Shown piece after piece: positions 43,407 through 56,089 of a stretch of DNA of 64,000 nucleotides; position 1 is the stretch's first letter, and each line of letters begins with the position of its first letter. The stretch comes from Sesamum alatum (lineage: Eukaryota > Streptophyta > Magnoliopsida > Lamiales > Pedaliaceae): NCBI GenBank assembly GCA_034509735.1, contig JACGWO010000005.1, forward strand, positions 35,246,479 to 35,310,478. Direction: 5' to 3'. Position numbers and translations under genes: made by a program. A model generated the notes under the pieces. The model saw only the letters and a list, made by a program, of their open reading frames with translations. It did not search any database and was not told the DNA's origin.

Positions 43407-44147
43407 ATTCCTCAACTCATCCATTTTTCAAATCCACAATTTCTCAATATTTATAGCGTTGCATATGCTATCCTCAGAAATTGGTCGTTGTATCTTGATA
43501 GACACAGTGCATACATAGAACCGTGCAGAAGAATTCTATCAAAAGACAAAGAGTCAAACTCTTGACCAACATACGTACACTGCTCTTACATTAATACTTG
43601 ACTTACTACATCATGAAAAATCTCTCTACAGAGAAGCCAATGCCGTTGCCTTTTTCTCATATCTCAATACATTGACAGCATTCTTTCACAGTCGGTTGTG
43701 ATTAGTTCATTATGACATTGTCATTGAGATTCTGCAACAACTGTAGAAACCCTCTATTCTGTCCAAATACAGGTAAGATTAAATTCTGATACTAATCCAA
43801 TGCAACTGCATGTTGTACTAAAAAGTCAAGCACATTAATTGTTTCAGGTAGCAGAAAATTAAAGCAGGGACATGGAAAAAAGGTTTACTTTTACTACACT
43901 GCTGTCTTAGCTTACATGCATACGTTACACACAAAGGTGACAGGCTTTTTTGCCTCCTCCCATACTATAATTTTCCTGCAATGAATTCATTCATGCTGAT
44001 ATATGAAATTTAACTAGAAAAGCTGTCTCAATCCATGTTCTTTTTTTTTTTTTTTTCTTGCCTGGTTTAGTACAAGTGCTCATAGTACATGTAAGAAAGA
44101 TCAGTAGAGAAGAAGTTACTAGATTGCAATTGACAATGCCCATGGTG
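43407..44147. other. Downstream flank of CLE gene, no other gene seen
   Basis: Likely contains the CLE 3'UTR near 44,147 and downward, including an A/T homopolymer (T run at 44,041-44,056). A short open frame at 43,380-43,565 overlaps the MITE end and is not considered a gene. Confidence 0.4.
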
Positions 44148-44444
44148 TCAATTGTGCAAGGGATTCGGTCCGTTCGGGACGAGCCGCTTCTCAATGCCGT
44201 ATCTTGGGTCGATATCATTGTCACCGGTGCTACATGGTGGTGGTGGTGGTGTACGGTGGCTTTGATGTCGGAGGAGGAGACGAGGCGGGCTTGGAGGAAA
44301 CGCGTAGTAATTGATGGTTGGTTGTGGTGTTACACTTGAACATTCACTATAATTTGCTGCAGCCATGACGACAACCACGACAACAACGACAGCAAGCCGA
44401 GAACTTAAGGTGGCGGTGGCGGTGGTTGGCGGTGAGTTCTTCAT
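44148..44444 (-). CDS. CLE (CLAVATA3/ESR-related) peptide precursor
   Basis: Intronless gene for a 98-residue secreted peptide precursor. The C-terminus ends in the 12-residue CLE motif RLVPNGPNPLHN, which is released and hydroxylated at prolines in this family and perceived by CLV1/BAM-type receptor kinases in meristem, vascular, stomatal or nodulation signalling. The N-terminus has a hydrophobic stretch (LAVVVVVVVVMAAA, residues 18-31) fitting a signal sequence; the middle is variable and Pro/Ser-rich, as usual. The dodecapeptide is one residue (N for S at position 5) from Arabidopsis CLE9/CLE10 and also close to CLE11-13. No residues follow the motif, so no C-terminal trimming is needed. 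Start: the ATG at 44,444 is the first one giving the signal sequence. TATTTAAA (44,521-44,528) is a plausible TATA box. Confidence 0.9.
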   Translation of the reverse strand: MKNSPPTTATATLSSRLAVVVVVVVVMAAANYSECSSVTPQPTINYYAFPPSPPRLLLRHQSHRTPPPPPCSTGDNDIDPRYGIEKRLVPNGPNPLHN

Positions 44445-44520
44445 GCAGATGAAGTTGATAGTGAAATTTGAAGTAAGAAGAAGAAGATAGCATGATGTAA
44501 ATGAAAGTTTGTAAATGGGG

Positions 44521-44528
44521 TATTTAAA
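44521..44528 (-). promoter_or_regulatory. Probable TATA box of CLE gene
   Basis: TTTAAATA on the minus strand, 77 bases upstream of the ATG, followed by a pyrimidine-rich leader (CTTCTTCTTCTTAC). Confidence 0.45.
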
Positions 44529-45849
44529 ACTGAAACAAGTGACTCATGAACCATGTACTTAGCACCATAAATGCTTACAATGAATGAGGCACTGTGTTTT
44601 TGGTACCAAAAAGGAGGGGGGAGAAAAGGTGATTTTGTTGATAAGGTGTATGTTTAGACCATGGAAAATAGGCAATGGAAGACTTGTGGGAGGCTTTGCC
44701 TTTCAAGTGCAAATGGGGTTGATGACTATATACACATATTAAAGCAATTAATAGTTGTTATTAGTTTGTGATAAGAAGCAATTACAACATTGCTATGAGT
44801 AACAATATTAGCATTAATGGTTCTTGAGATTTGGTTTGAGATAGATCAATAAAGGTTCGTCCGGAATTGATTTGCCGTACGTAAAATGGACATTTTGAAC
44901 GATGTTTTAGGTTGAATATATATTGATAGTGGACCAAAATTACATTTTTCCCCTGATGTTAGAATACATATCAAGATATTAATCATGAAGTTACTATTAA
45001 TTTGTGGCACAACCGATGTATGTACAAATTTTATAATACTGTTGAAAATAAAATATTTATAAAGTATTTATCATTTAATAAAGTATATGCAAAATCATAA
45101 ATTAATATTAAATTTATGAGATTATGGAAAATTTTAAAATAAAAAATAACTATCAAAAGATACTGTGGAGTGGGAAGTTAGATCAATAAATGAAATATTA
45201 GAAAGACATACCAAAAAAGAGGAGACAGCAAAAACGTGTTTTCCCTTAATATATAGTATATATAGATTAAAGATCGACTTGAGTTTAACTTGATTAACGC
45301 TTATTGAAGTCTAATACCATATTGGACGTAATATGTAGATTCTAAACCAAACTAGAAATATACGTAACTTGGCTCGCTCGATTTATTACATCCATTAATA
45401 TATATCTTAGTCCTAACCTGTTTATTGCGAATGCTTTATTTACAGCGAAAGATCAAAGATATTAGTCACAAAAAACTTTTATTTGATCAAGGTTAGATTT
45501 AACATATCAATATTATTCTAGTTGCAGTCCTATCGATTGACAGATCTACCGTATGATCCACGATTTAAGGTATCTATCAGCTAAAAAGTATGAAAGAGAG
45601 CAGGGGATAACAATGAACGAGCAAAATCAGTAAATATTCAAAATTATAAAAATGAAAGCAAAATTAAAACGAAGGATACGTATCGAGAGGCAAAATATTA
45701 ACAAACACATTAGAAATCTGTGTTAGGCAATCACAGTTATGGCAGTCAATAGAAGTGAAAGACATTTAAGAATGCACTAAAATAAAGTTTGATCTTACTA
45801 TTCTAATCTCCTATCTATAGAATAATTCTTTGGTATTTGCAAGGTTTTA
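44529..45849. other. Upstream flank of CLE gene, no gene seen
   Basis: AT-rich non-coding DNA that may include CLE regulatory sequence. No open frame with recognisable content. Confidence 0.45.
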
Positions 45850-45881
45850 TATATATCTATATCTATCTATATCTATATCTA
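45850..45881. repeat. TATC microsatellite at Helitron 5' end
   Basis: ATATCTATATCTATC run ending at the A that precedes the Helitron start. Confidence 0.75.
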
Positions 45882-48823
45882 TCTATACTTTATATAAATG
45901 TGTGAATATTTAAGTTGTTTGTTCCCCATTGTAAAAAGACAAATATACCCTCATTTAAATATTATTAATTATTATATTACAGATTCTGAAATTTTTAACA
46001 ATTTAGAATTCTAAACCTCCTCCATATAAATTTAGGATAAGAACCTAAATTGTGAATTATGAATGAATCTAATTACACAGAATTTTAATAACCTGCTTCT
46101 AATTGTGAACCATGAATGGGATCAATTACACAGACCTATTACGCATTAAATTTTAATAACATTCACATAAAATTATATTATAAAATTAGTTATAGAAAAA
46201 ATAAAATTCTATAAGAAAAATGTTTAAGAGTCTTAATTGCTCTAAACTACTTAGGAATAACATATTCAACTAAACAAAATTAATATGCCAAATATTATTT
46301 CAACACAATTACTTTGCTAGAAGAAATCTTAATTATATTAAGAAAATTTTTTAATTTACCATGACACATTAAAATTTAAAATAAACTACACATGAATAAT
46401 AAATAAAATACTAATCTAAACTTAAATATATATATATATAATAATGAATAGATATCAAAATTTAATTATAAATTAAAAATTGATTTATGGATATGATATT
46501 ATTAAATTGAAATTGCTTGTGAAAATTCAACTATTGAGTGAATCTCTTAGTACTTAATCTTTTTAGTATTAGATCATTATGAATGCTTTACTTTTACATC
46601 TATTGTTTTTTTATATTAATTAATAGAACAAAAGTATTACAACAACAAAGTGATATAAAAAAATTAAATTTTAATATAATAATTATTGAATAAGAAATAG
46701 ATTATACCAATCAGTGCATATGAAAATAAGATTAAGAAGTTAAACTAAAAACATATATAATTACAAATTGCAATATAAAGGGAAAAAAATAAAATTTTAT
46801 ACAATAATATTTTAAAATTTAGAAGGTAATAAAGCATGTAAATAATATTTTGATAATATTTAAAAGCTGATATTGAAATATAATTAATATTAGGATCTTA
46901 CAATACAAAATATTGGTAATATTGTCCAAATAAATTATAATTTTATAATAATAGTCAATAAATATTTAGTTTGTAATCAGTTAGTGTCAATAAATTAAAA
47001 ATCAATGACACTCAAAATATAGTAAAAGCATTTTACACAAACATAATATAGCAAAGTCAAACAATAGCGAAGAGACACAATAAAACCTACGAATAAAAAT
47101 TGATCAATTTTATTAAAATGGAATTTCTTTTAAAATGGAATAAAGAATAAGTATCAAAATTTGATTACAAATACAAATTATCAATATGATTAAATTAGAA
47201 GTGCTTTTAAAAATTTTAAAAAGAGCTAACTAATTGATTTTATTTCAATATTAATAGGCTAAAAACACCATGTCCCCTCCCCCACCACTCCCAAGACTTT
47301 GACATTGAAAAAAGAGTATAATATAATAAATTAATTTAATTTAAAACCTTATCGTATTGAGTAGTAAATTTACTAACATAATTGTAGGTCCTAACGAGAC
47401 ATATATAACTATTTTTATGCTTTAAAAGGTACATAAAAGTTGTAACATTTGGTCCCCTTGTATTATTATACACTTAGCGCCCACATGACATTTTTATTTT
47501 GAATATCCAGAGAGAAAGGTGTTATGGAACCAAAATTTCTACTTTTTAATATTTATAGGACCGAAAGTGAGAATCCCAAAATCAATGGATCAAATTAAAA
47601 TGGAAAAGACCTAAGTTACGAACTAAAAAATGCTATTTTCCCTCAAATGATGAGTAAATATTAACACAATAATAATTAAAAGTATAAAATTTTAAAATAA
47701 TTATATACTAACACATTAGTACAATTACATTTTCATATTAAGAAAATTAATAAATTTTGAGAATAAACTTAGTACAATTAAATAATAAATAAACATTGAG
47801 TTAATTATGTTGAAATTTAAAAAAATGATAAATAAATAAGCCAATGAGATTATGTATTTTTTCAGTAATAAATTTATAAAAATAACTTAGAAGTTTAAAA
47901 AGCATGAGTACTAAAAAGAATAAAATTGATATATGAGTAGAATATTATTAAATTGAAATTGCTTATGAAAATTCAACTATTGAGTGAATCTCTTAGCACT
48001 TGATTTTTTTTTATTTTAGATAATCCTAGATGTTTTACTTTTACATCTATTGTTTAAAAGGTGAAAAATAAAATTTTATACAATAATATTTCAAAATTTA
48101 GAAGCTAATATATAAAGCATGTAAATAATGCTTTAATTTGACAATATAAAAAAATTGATACTGAAATATGATTAACATACATTATAGGATCTTACAATAC
48201 AAATATTGGTACTATGGTCCAATTTGATTATAGTTTTATAACAATAGTCAATAGATAATTAGTTTGTAATAGTGTTAATAAATTAAAATAAATGACATTC
48301 TAAATATAGTAGTAAAAGAAACCATACAACACACACATATAAAATATAACAAAAAATAAAATTAAATTAAACAACATAAAATAGGCATAATAAAACCTAC
48401 AAGTAAAATTGATCAATTTATTTTATTAAAGGAATTTCTTCTATCCAAGATAAGGACCTTTGACTAATTATTTTTATTTTAATATTAATTTTTGGAATAA
48501 TCTTTATTTTATATTTTCATATTAGTTAGTTTGATACATAATAATCTAATAATCATAAGTGAATATACGAAATACAAAATTCATTTGGGGAATATCTTTT
48601 TATTCAATAATACCAATTAAAGTTAGAAAATAAATTACAAATAATAGAATTGAATAATTTCCTTATCAATTTAAATAATTATTATCAATTTGTTTGAAAA
48701 TATAATTATATAATACTAATATTTCAATAAAAAAATATGAATAATATCATGAACTTAACATAAATGATATATTTACTTCTAAAAATATATTTGTACACGT
48801 GCATCGCACGTCATGCTTTCTAG
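45882..48823 (+). mobile_element. Helitron-type element, complete, 2,942 bp
   Basis: Starts TCTATACTTTATATAAATG and ends with the hairpin CGTGC-ATC-GCACG (48,798-48,810), TCATGCTTT and CTAG (48,820-48,823) before T. It contains an internal partial duplication: the stretch with CAACTATTGAGTGAATCTCT occurs near 46,530 and again near 47,978, with similar downstream sequence. From 46,925 on it matches the copy at the left window edge. No Rep/helicase coding sequence; non-autonomous. Confidence 0.8.
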
Positions 48824-48840
48824 TATATATATATATATAT

Positions 48841-49246
48841 AGGGTGAATTACAATGACATTCCATGAGGTTTGACATAATTACGGATACCACTCGTTGTT
48901 TCAAAAATTACAAATACCCCCCTGAGGTTTGTAACAATCTAACAAATAACCCATTTCATCCATTTTTATGGGTAAACTGACCAAAATGTCCTTTTGCAAA
49001 TTGAATTATTTAAAAAAAATCTAAATTCTTTTGGACAAAAATGCGTAGAGAGATGAGGTTTCTTACATTTTTTACACAGTGGAACAGTAATGTGATTTGC
49101 CTCGGCTGATTTTTTTACAATGTAAAAAAAGATTAAGGGCAAAATGGACCATTTCAGACCCTTTGCTAAAAATTACAAACCTAATTTTTAAAACCGCGAG
49201 TATCAGTAATTATACAAAATCTCAAAAAGGTCATTGTATTCACCCA
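48841..49246. mobile_element. Inverted-repeat MITE next to Helitron end
   Basis: Left GGGTGAATTACAATGACATT and right the reverse complement of GGGTGAATACAATGACCTTT, with TTTCAAAAATTACAAATAC-type inner arms. Same broad family as 7,862-8,287. Lies in a TATATA tract. Confidence 0.7.
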
Positions 49247-50640
49247 TATATATATATATATGAATATGTCTTAATGTTTTATAAAATTATGAGGGCCTTC
49301 CATAATCCATATGATTAGAGCAAAAACAATATATAGTCTACCACTAAATTACTTGAAAACAAATATTAACACCTCAATACTTAAGTTACTAGGTGAATTA
49401 GGATAAATAATACAAATATTGTCGAAAATACTGCAAATTAAGTGCTACAGATATGTAACTGTGTAATCTTAAACCTTTAATTAATTTTTTTTAATTGAAT
49501 TTTCATGTTAAATCTAAAGAAATATGCAAAACAAATATTCATATTCTGATATTTAAGCTAGTAGGTGAATTAGGATAAAAATTATGAAATATTACAAAAA
49601 CAATACGGCAAAGTGATAATGAAAACTTGATATGTGACTTACCTCAAACCTTTAATTTACTTCTATTTACAGAATTTTCATTGTTAAATCTAAAAAATTT
49701 AAATAAATTTCACATGGTTTGAACAAATCCAAGTGGAGTTGCCCTTTTTTTTTAGAAAAAAAAAATGAATAATTAAATGAAACCTTGTGGCAGTTCGCAA
49801 AACCCAAGCAGAGGTTTGTTTGTTCGTTTATAAATTTTTTTGATAATTACAACGACTTCTCTGAAATTTATCATAATTATAAATATCTTTTTATTATTTA
49901 AAAAATTACAAATATTTTTCTAAATTTAATGACTGTCTAACAAATACCCCTCGTGATAGCACATTCTATGCGGTATTTGTTAGGCAGCCGTTAAATTCAG
50001 GGGATATTTATAATTTTTCAAATAACGAGAGAGTATTTGTAATTACGACAAATTTTATAGGAGCTCGGCGTAGTTTACCCAATTTCTATTAAAGTGCTCA
50101 AGCCCGTTTCCTCGCAACTAAACTAATGAATTCGGAAACAAAAACCTGTAAAACAAACGTTAGCACTCCGATGCTTAAGTCAGTAGGTGAATTAAAATAA
50201 AAAGTATGAAAATTACCTCAATCCAAAATGTTAATACGTAATGTAAAAATTACCTCAAATATTTAATTACCTTATGTTCATCGGATTTTCGTCAAATAGG
50301 GTTTTAACAAATCAATAATGTAAAAAATTTAGGTCGACCTCAAAATTCTTTAATTACAGAGAATTACAATTATATTTTATATATAAAAACACAACAGATA
50401 TAAAGAAATATAGGTAATTTCTGTAACTTATTTTAGTGCATTTTAACACATCGTCATTGTTCCAAAGGGTGCGTGAGAAAAAAGAAACTTGACATGATAC
50501 TAGTAATTACATCATGAAATATTCAGAAAGTCATACTTATGATTTTCAATACAAACCTCTAAAATACTTTTTAGTCTTTGCCTTCATTTCAATGATTTAT
50601 GTTTACAATTCGATTCTTGTCTAGCACTCTCATACTTATA
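49247..50640. other. AT-rich intergenic DNA with one fold-back element
   Basis: At 49,836-50,085 an inverted-repeat element with CATAATTATAAATATCT / AGAGTATTTGTAATTACGAC arms. The phrase TAAGCTAGTAGGTGAATTAGGAT recurs about 49,384, 49,556 and 50,175, suggesting a dispersed duplication. No gene seen. Confidence 0.45.
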
Positions 50641-52445
50641 ACGATCGATAATAATCATGCCAGAATCTGAGGTCATGTTTATGTCTCAGAGCTAGAGAAG
50701 GCAAGTGACATGTTGTGACTAACGATGGCTCATGGGATGTGATGACAAATGAAAAAATATGTGAAATAACTAAAAAAAGAATCCATTGTGGAATAAAAAG
50801 AACGCTATGAACCCATTAACAGATAGAGGCCAGGGAGCCAATGTTACTGGTGAGTGCCTAATTAAGGTAAAGATTGAAGCCTAAAATGCTGACAGCTGAA
50901 GTATTTATGCATGCTAACAAGATTTGAATAAGATCCTTTTTCTAATGATTTTGCAAACTTCTTCGTTTGTCATCACATCCCACAAGGCATCACTAGTTAG
51001 AACAAGTCACTCCTCTTTTCTAGTACGAGGCACAAACATGATCGTAGTTAAATATGATATAATTAGATCATGAAATATTCAGAAAGTCATACCTATTATT
51101 TCCAATACACACCTCTAGAATGTCTATTCTTTGCCTTCATTTTTATGATTCTTGGCATTTAGTAATAGTACTTGTCCTGTGATGCCCCGACATTATCAAT
51201 ATGGTTTATGTTGAGAATTCGATACTTGTCTAGCACTCTCATACTTATAACGATCGATAATAATCATGCTAGAACCCGAAGTCATGTTTATGTTTCAGAG
51301 CTAGAGAAGGCAAGTGACATGTTGTGACTAACGATGGCTTATGAGACGTGATGACAAACGAAAAATTATGTGAAATGACTACCAAAAGAATCTCATTGTG
51401 GCATAAAAAGAACGCTATGAACCCATCAACGGATAGAGGCAAGGAGTCAACGGTACTAATGAGTGCCTAATTAAGGTAAAGATTGAAGCCTAAAATGCTG
51501 ACAACTGAAGTATTATATGCATGCTAACAAGGTTTTATTTGACTTTTCCCCAAAAAGAAAAAAAATGGTCTTAATGACTTCTGCAGTTCAAAATCACCAT
51601 TCTTGGTCGTATTCTTTCTATGCCACAATAAGATTCTTTTTCTAATGATTTCGCAAACTTCTTCGTTTGTCATCACATCCCACGAGGCATCACTAGTTAG
51701 AACAAGTCACTCCTCTTCTCCAGTACGAGGCACAAACATGATCGTAGTTAAATATGATATAATTAGATCATGAAATATTCAAAAAGTCATACCTATGATT
51801 TCCAATACACACCTCTAGAATGTCTTTTATTCTTTGCCTTCATTTTTATGATTCTTGGCATTTAGTAATAGTACTTGTGCTGTGATGCCCCGACATTATC
51901 AATATGGTTTATGTTGAGAATTCGATACTTGTCTAGCACTCTCATATTTATAACGATCGATAATAATCATGCTAAAACCCGAAGTCATGTTTATGTTTCA
52001 CAGCTAGAGAAGGCAAGTGACATGTTGTGACTAACGATGGCTTATGGGACGTGATGACAAACGAAGAATTATGTGAAATAACTACAAAAAGAATCTCATT
52101 GTGGCATAAAAAGAACGCTATGAAACCATTAACGGATAGAGGCAAGGAGTCAATGGTACTGGTGAGTGCCTAATTAAGGTAAAGATTTAAACCTAAAATG
52201 TTGACAGCTGAAGTATATATGCATGCTAATAAGGTTTTATTTGATTTCTCCCCAAAAAGTAAAGAAATGATCCTAAGGGCTTCTGCAGTTCAAAATCACC
52301 ATTCTTGGTCGCGTCTTCCTATGCCACAATAAGATCCTTTTTCTAATGATTTCACAAACTTTTTCGTTTGTCATCGCATCCCATAAGACATCACTAGTCA
52401 GAACAAGGCACTCGTCTTCACTAGCACGAGGCACAAACATGATCG
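50641..52445. pseudogene. Three tandem units of opposing clade A PP2C gene fragments
   Basis: Plus-strand pieces at 50,641-50,862, 51,251-51,471 and 51,952-52,172 translate, with stops and one shift, to EPEVMF, then TNDGLWDVMTNEELCEI and ISLWHKKNAM...LTDRGKES. Minus-strand pieces at 50,932-51,045, 51,575-51,745 and 52,286-52,445 give MFVPRTGEEE, SWDVMTNEEVCEIIRKRI and LLWHRKNTTKNGDF. These are the DG-containing C-terminal core of clade A protein phosphatases 2C (ABI1/HAB1 type, negative regulators of abscisic acid signalling). The two orientations differ in sequence, so they come from two different paralogous stretches. The pair is repeated with a spacing of about 610-700 bp. Early stops prevent a working phosphatase. 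Confidence 0.75.
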
Positions 52446-53204
52446 TTTTTTCTCCATAACTTCTTCATAAGTAGACGGATCCCAATTCACTTATTACAGT
52501 AACTTATGAGAAACTAAATCCACTCTGTAGTGAAGGGCTTTCGATCTAATCAACATCTTTGTAAGATTTTGATCATAAAGTTGCTCATCAGATAGAAGCT
52601 ATGCACACCAGCAGGAAACTTATGTAAGAAATGGTAGGAAACTACAGCAGAGAAGCATAATCATGTTTCAGAAAAGACTTTCAGCAACAATTATGAAATA
52701 TAAGTTCATACGTCTTATACAATGTTTTTAAAACTAACAAGACGATAGATCTTAATTTAAAAATAAGTTTAAGTGTTTAGGTAAAATAAGACTACGGGGC
52801 TCATTAATAATGGCAGTTTTGTCATTAATATGAAAAAAATTGAAGGAGTTCGTCAAAATCTCAAAATAAGTTGGGAACTTTGTTCAGAAAAGCTTATAAA
52901 ATCTTAAAATAACTGTTGTTCTCATGCAGCAAAACTTAGAGCACTCCAAAAATGAACACAGAATCAGAAAAGAATCAGTTTCCAAGCATCTGCTAATTAT
53001 GAAGGACAAGAGTTGCATTGCAATGGAGACAAACAAATAACCATCATCAACTATATTTAGGACGATTAATAGGTAAAAATAGTGCGTCTTGTAATTAGTA
53101 ACTCTACATATTCTAAGATTGCATAAAAAGCTAAGAGAGGAGGTTGAACAGGTAATTGCCAGGAAACAGTATAACGGAAAGTTACAGAATAGACGAAGCC
53201 AACG
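52446..53204. other. 3' flank of SNAP33-type gene, no other gene seen
   Basis: Non-coding. The part close to 53,204 is probably the 3'UTR of the minus-strand SNARE gene. No other gene recognised. Confidence 0.4.
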
Positions 53205-56089
53205 TCACAGAGCAGCCAGATTGAGTCTTCTACTTCCCAAGCAAACGACGAGTACGCTGATTAGCACCTTTAACTCGAATAGTTAGCACTTCAACATCAT
53301 CTTCAACATGATCCAAAGCTTTGTTCTGCCTGCATTGATTAGAAAAAGAGTAGAAAGGTTCGGAGGTCAACATGGGATGTTGTTATCACATAATGCGGAA
53401 AATGAAAAAGAAACGAAAAGGATTTCATGAGAAAAGACGAAGAAATGACCTTTCAATTTCGGATCCCATGTCGATAGCCATATCCTTTAGCTCCCCCAGA
53501 ATGTTACTTAAATCTGCAAGAGCATCATCTTGTTTCACCTTTTCTACCTGTCATGATCCCGTGCAATTACAGTAAGTTGCTTGTGCATGAATACACCTCC
53601 GAGTTGCAGAACGGATAAATTATACATCAAAGAAAAAAAAAAGAGAGAGAGAGAAATCAAAAGCTTCAAATATCTCTCACAAGATAAGCGGGTGCTTGCG
53701 TGAGCTTATAAGCTCTCACAATACGATGTTAAGGATGTTATAAGTTGATTTTTTATAAATTACTAAAAAAAAGGTAAAGAGTTCTTAATTTAGTTTTAAG
53801 ATCTTAATAACATTCTTCACTTTTGATCCTATTAATTACAAAATTTTCGTTTTTTACGTGTTATAAACTCCATACTTTTATTTTATAATAACAATCCAAG
53901 AGTTTATTTTTAAAATAAAGATAAATACCTTATATGAAATAGGAACTTATAAGATCTCTTAAATACATTCAGCTGAACATCTTCTAAATGAAATAACCAG
54001 TTATCGCCAAGTTACACATCTCAAACACTCTATAGATGCATATTAACATTAACACAAGCCAGAAACTAATAGAACAAATAGCATCAGCGCCTACAGCACA
54101 GGACTCTAGAAATTTGCACGTCAAAATCTCAGCATTTTAGTTCTTGAAACGTTTTGATGCTCAAATATCCACATCACTAACATACCTCAACTTTCTGCAA
54201 AGCGTTAGTGGGTTCAGAAGGTTGTTTGCGTGTATGTGATCTTTCCTTCGAGGCAGAAGTCAACCCCAATCTTTCCCTCTGCTCCAAGTGGTTTCCCTTT
54301 CTATGTACCGGGTCATCTATAAGACCATCAGTATTAAACCACAAGTCGCTCCCAGAAAGCAAGGTAAAAACCCTGCTAAATGTCTAGCAAACAAACAATG
54401 CTGCTACTGATATAGGGGGGAGAAAGTTGACTAAGTACCTCTACTGATCATAGGCCCTGTTATTGGGCGAGTCTTCTTCGGCTTCCATGTCTTGGAGAAT
54501 ATGCCCCCAAGGCTTCCCAAAAGCTTCTCACCCTAAAATCAATTATCAAATAATTTAAGACCCTGGATGATCAATGCCAAAGGGAGTTACAGCTTCAAAA
54601 TGTTTATATAAGAACAAAAGAAAGATCCAGCATTCTTCAACATTAAGTTGCATAATGACAAATCATAATGAAATTTCACTTGAATCGCCTAGACCATAAG
54701 ATCGGTTGGTTGGCCAGTGTTATATATTTGTTCCACAGAGTGTAGGTCAATTTCTCTGCGTGCAACTACTATGAGTTTCACGGAAGAAAGAGAAAACAAT
54801 TTTTCAGAAGTTATAGGACATAAAGAAGGAGAGAATGAAAGCCAGTAATAGATGTGAGGTAGTTTTCAGTCAAAAAGGCTTTGCAGGAGCAACTTAGAAT
54901 CCAGTGAAATCTGATTTGCGGAGCTTACTACTGCCGGGAAAGATATGAGACACAACTGTTTGTTTCCAATCACTATTGGATAAGCATGTGGGATATAGGG
55001 TACAAGATTGGCATAAAGGTTAGGTAATGGAAAGAGATTTAGGTCATACTCTTATTGTCATTTCCCATCCCTCCAACACACAAACACACTCATCAAGAAA
55101 ACGAAAAAGAAGCGAAATGAGGAAACAAGAAAATCAGAGAAGGAATACTTGAGAAAGGCATATGAAATAATTAATCTGACAGGTTTTCTATGTGAAACTA
55201 TATAAGTTACAATCAAAACTGAATAATAAAAGAGAAAATAGGAAGCTTATGAGAAATTAATCCTTAATGAAACCAAATCAAGGAACCCATTTTTAACCTG
55301 ATTTAGCAATATTCTCATACACCCACCCAAATTCCGCAAGAAAGAGAAGATAAACATCATTATGAAGCATAAATATGACAAATTCTCATTCTTTCTGCTT
55401 ATTTTAGTAGTAGGATTAGATTATCCACACTCTGGTCTAAAGCTTAAGGAGGCAAAAAGTGAAGGTTGCATCATATATCAATGATAATCGTGGCATGTAT
55501 CTCAAAATAGAAATGCTTGATCCTTTTCCGGCTTTGAATATGACAAATCTTAATGCATTAACATGATACCAGTTGTAAACTTAATAAGACGTACCCTGCT
55601 AAGGTCATGGTCCATGTCAGCAGCAACCATGTGAGTTCTAGTAATTTGCTCTCCCTGTTGATGCAAAGTAACCAAAGTTTTAGTAGCATCTTCTCTCATC
55701 TCCTCAGCAATCTTGAGGCAGCCATTGACAGACTTCGTAGTCTCTTCAGCCTTATATACAGCATAGTTTTCCAATTCCTGTACAGTCTGGTTCTCTAATC
55801 CTCCAGATTCACGGAAATCATTCTTGTACCTGTTTCTTGCAGATGAAGTAATAGACCATTGAGTTGATGAGGTTCCTTTAGTTTCATCATCATCAAAAGG
55901 ATTCGTGCTCAAATTTGACGTAACAAGCGAGGGTTCTGATGACGTTCTTGCAGAAGCTTCACGGGTTTTCTTATTATCCAACTCGTCATCCGAATCAAAA
56001 GGATTAGCATGGTTACTAACGGGAAATCCAGAGTCAGCTGAGTTGTGCTTCGAAAACCTATGTAAGGGAGATTTCTTAAGACCAAACAT
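53205..56089 (-). CDS. SNAP33: SNAP33-type Qb+Qc SNARE with 2-bp shift near C-terminus
   Basis: Plasma-membrane t-SNARE that pairs with syntaxins such as KNOLLE and SYP121 in cytokinesis and defence secretion. Coding exons (minus): 56,089-55,595, 54,532-54,439, 54,316-54,186, 53,547-53,450, 53,331-53,205, all with GT-AG borders and matching phases. The protein begins MFGLKKSPLHRFSKHN, with NPFDSDDE and NPFDDDE motifs. The Qb SNARE helix (TVQELENYAVYKAEETTKSV to MDHDLSR) holds the ionic-layer Q; the linker reads GEKLLGSLGGIFSKTWKPKK; the Qc helix reads LGELKDMAIDMGSEIERQNK. The family then expects about 18 more residues ending RRLLGK. That sequence is present (to 53,230) but two bases out of frame, because AACTATATTCG replaces the expected AACTATTCG. 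As written, the frame ends in an unrelated 21-residue tail at 53,205. This is a true allele defect or an assembly error. Confidence 0.85.

Noticed and set aside
50641..52445. A functional PP2C gene
   Set aside because: Only about 60-70 codons of the core are present per fragment, with early stops and frame shifts in each.
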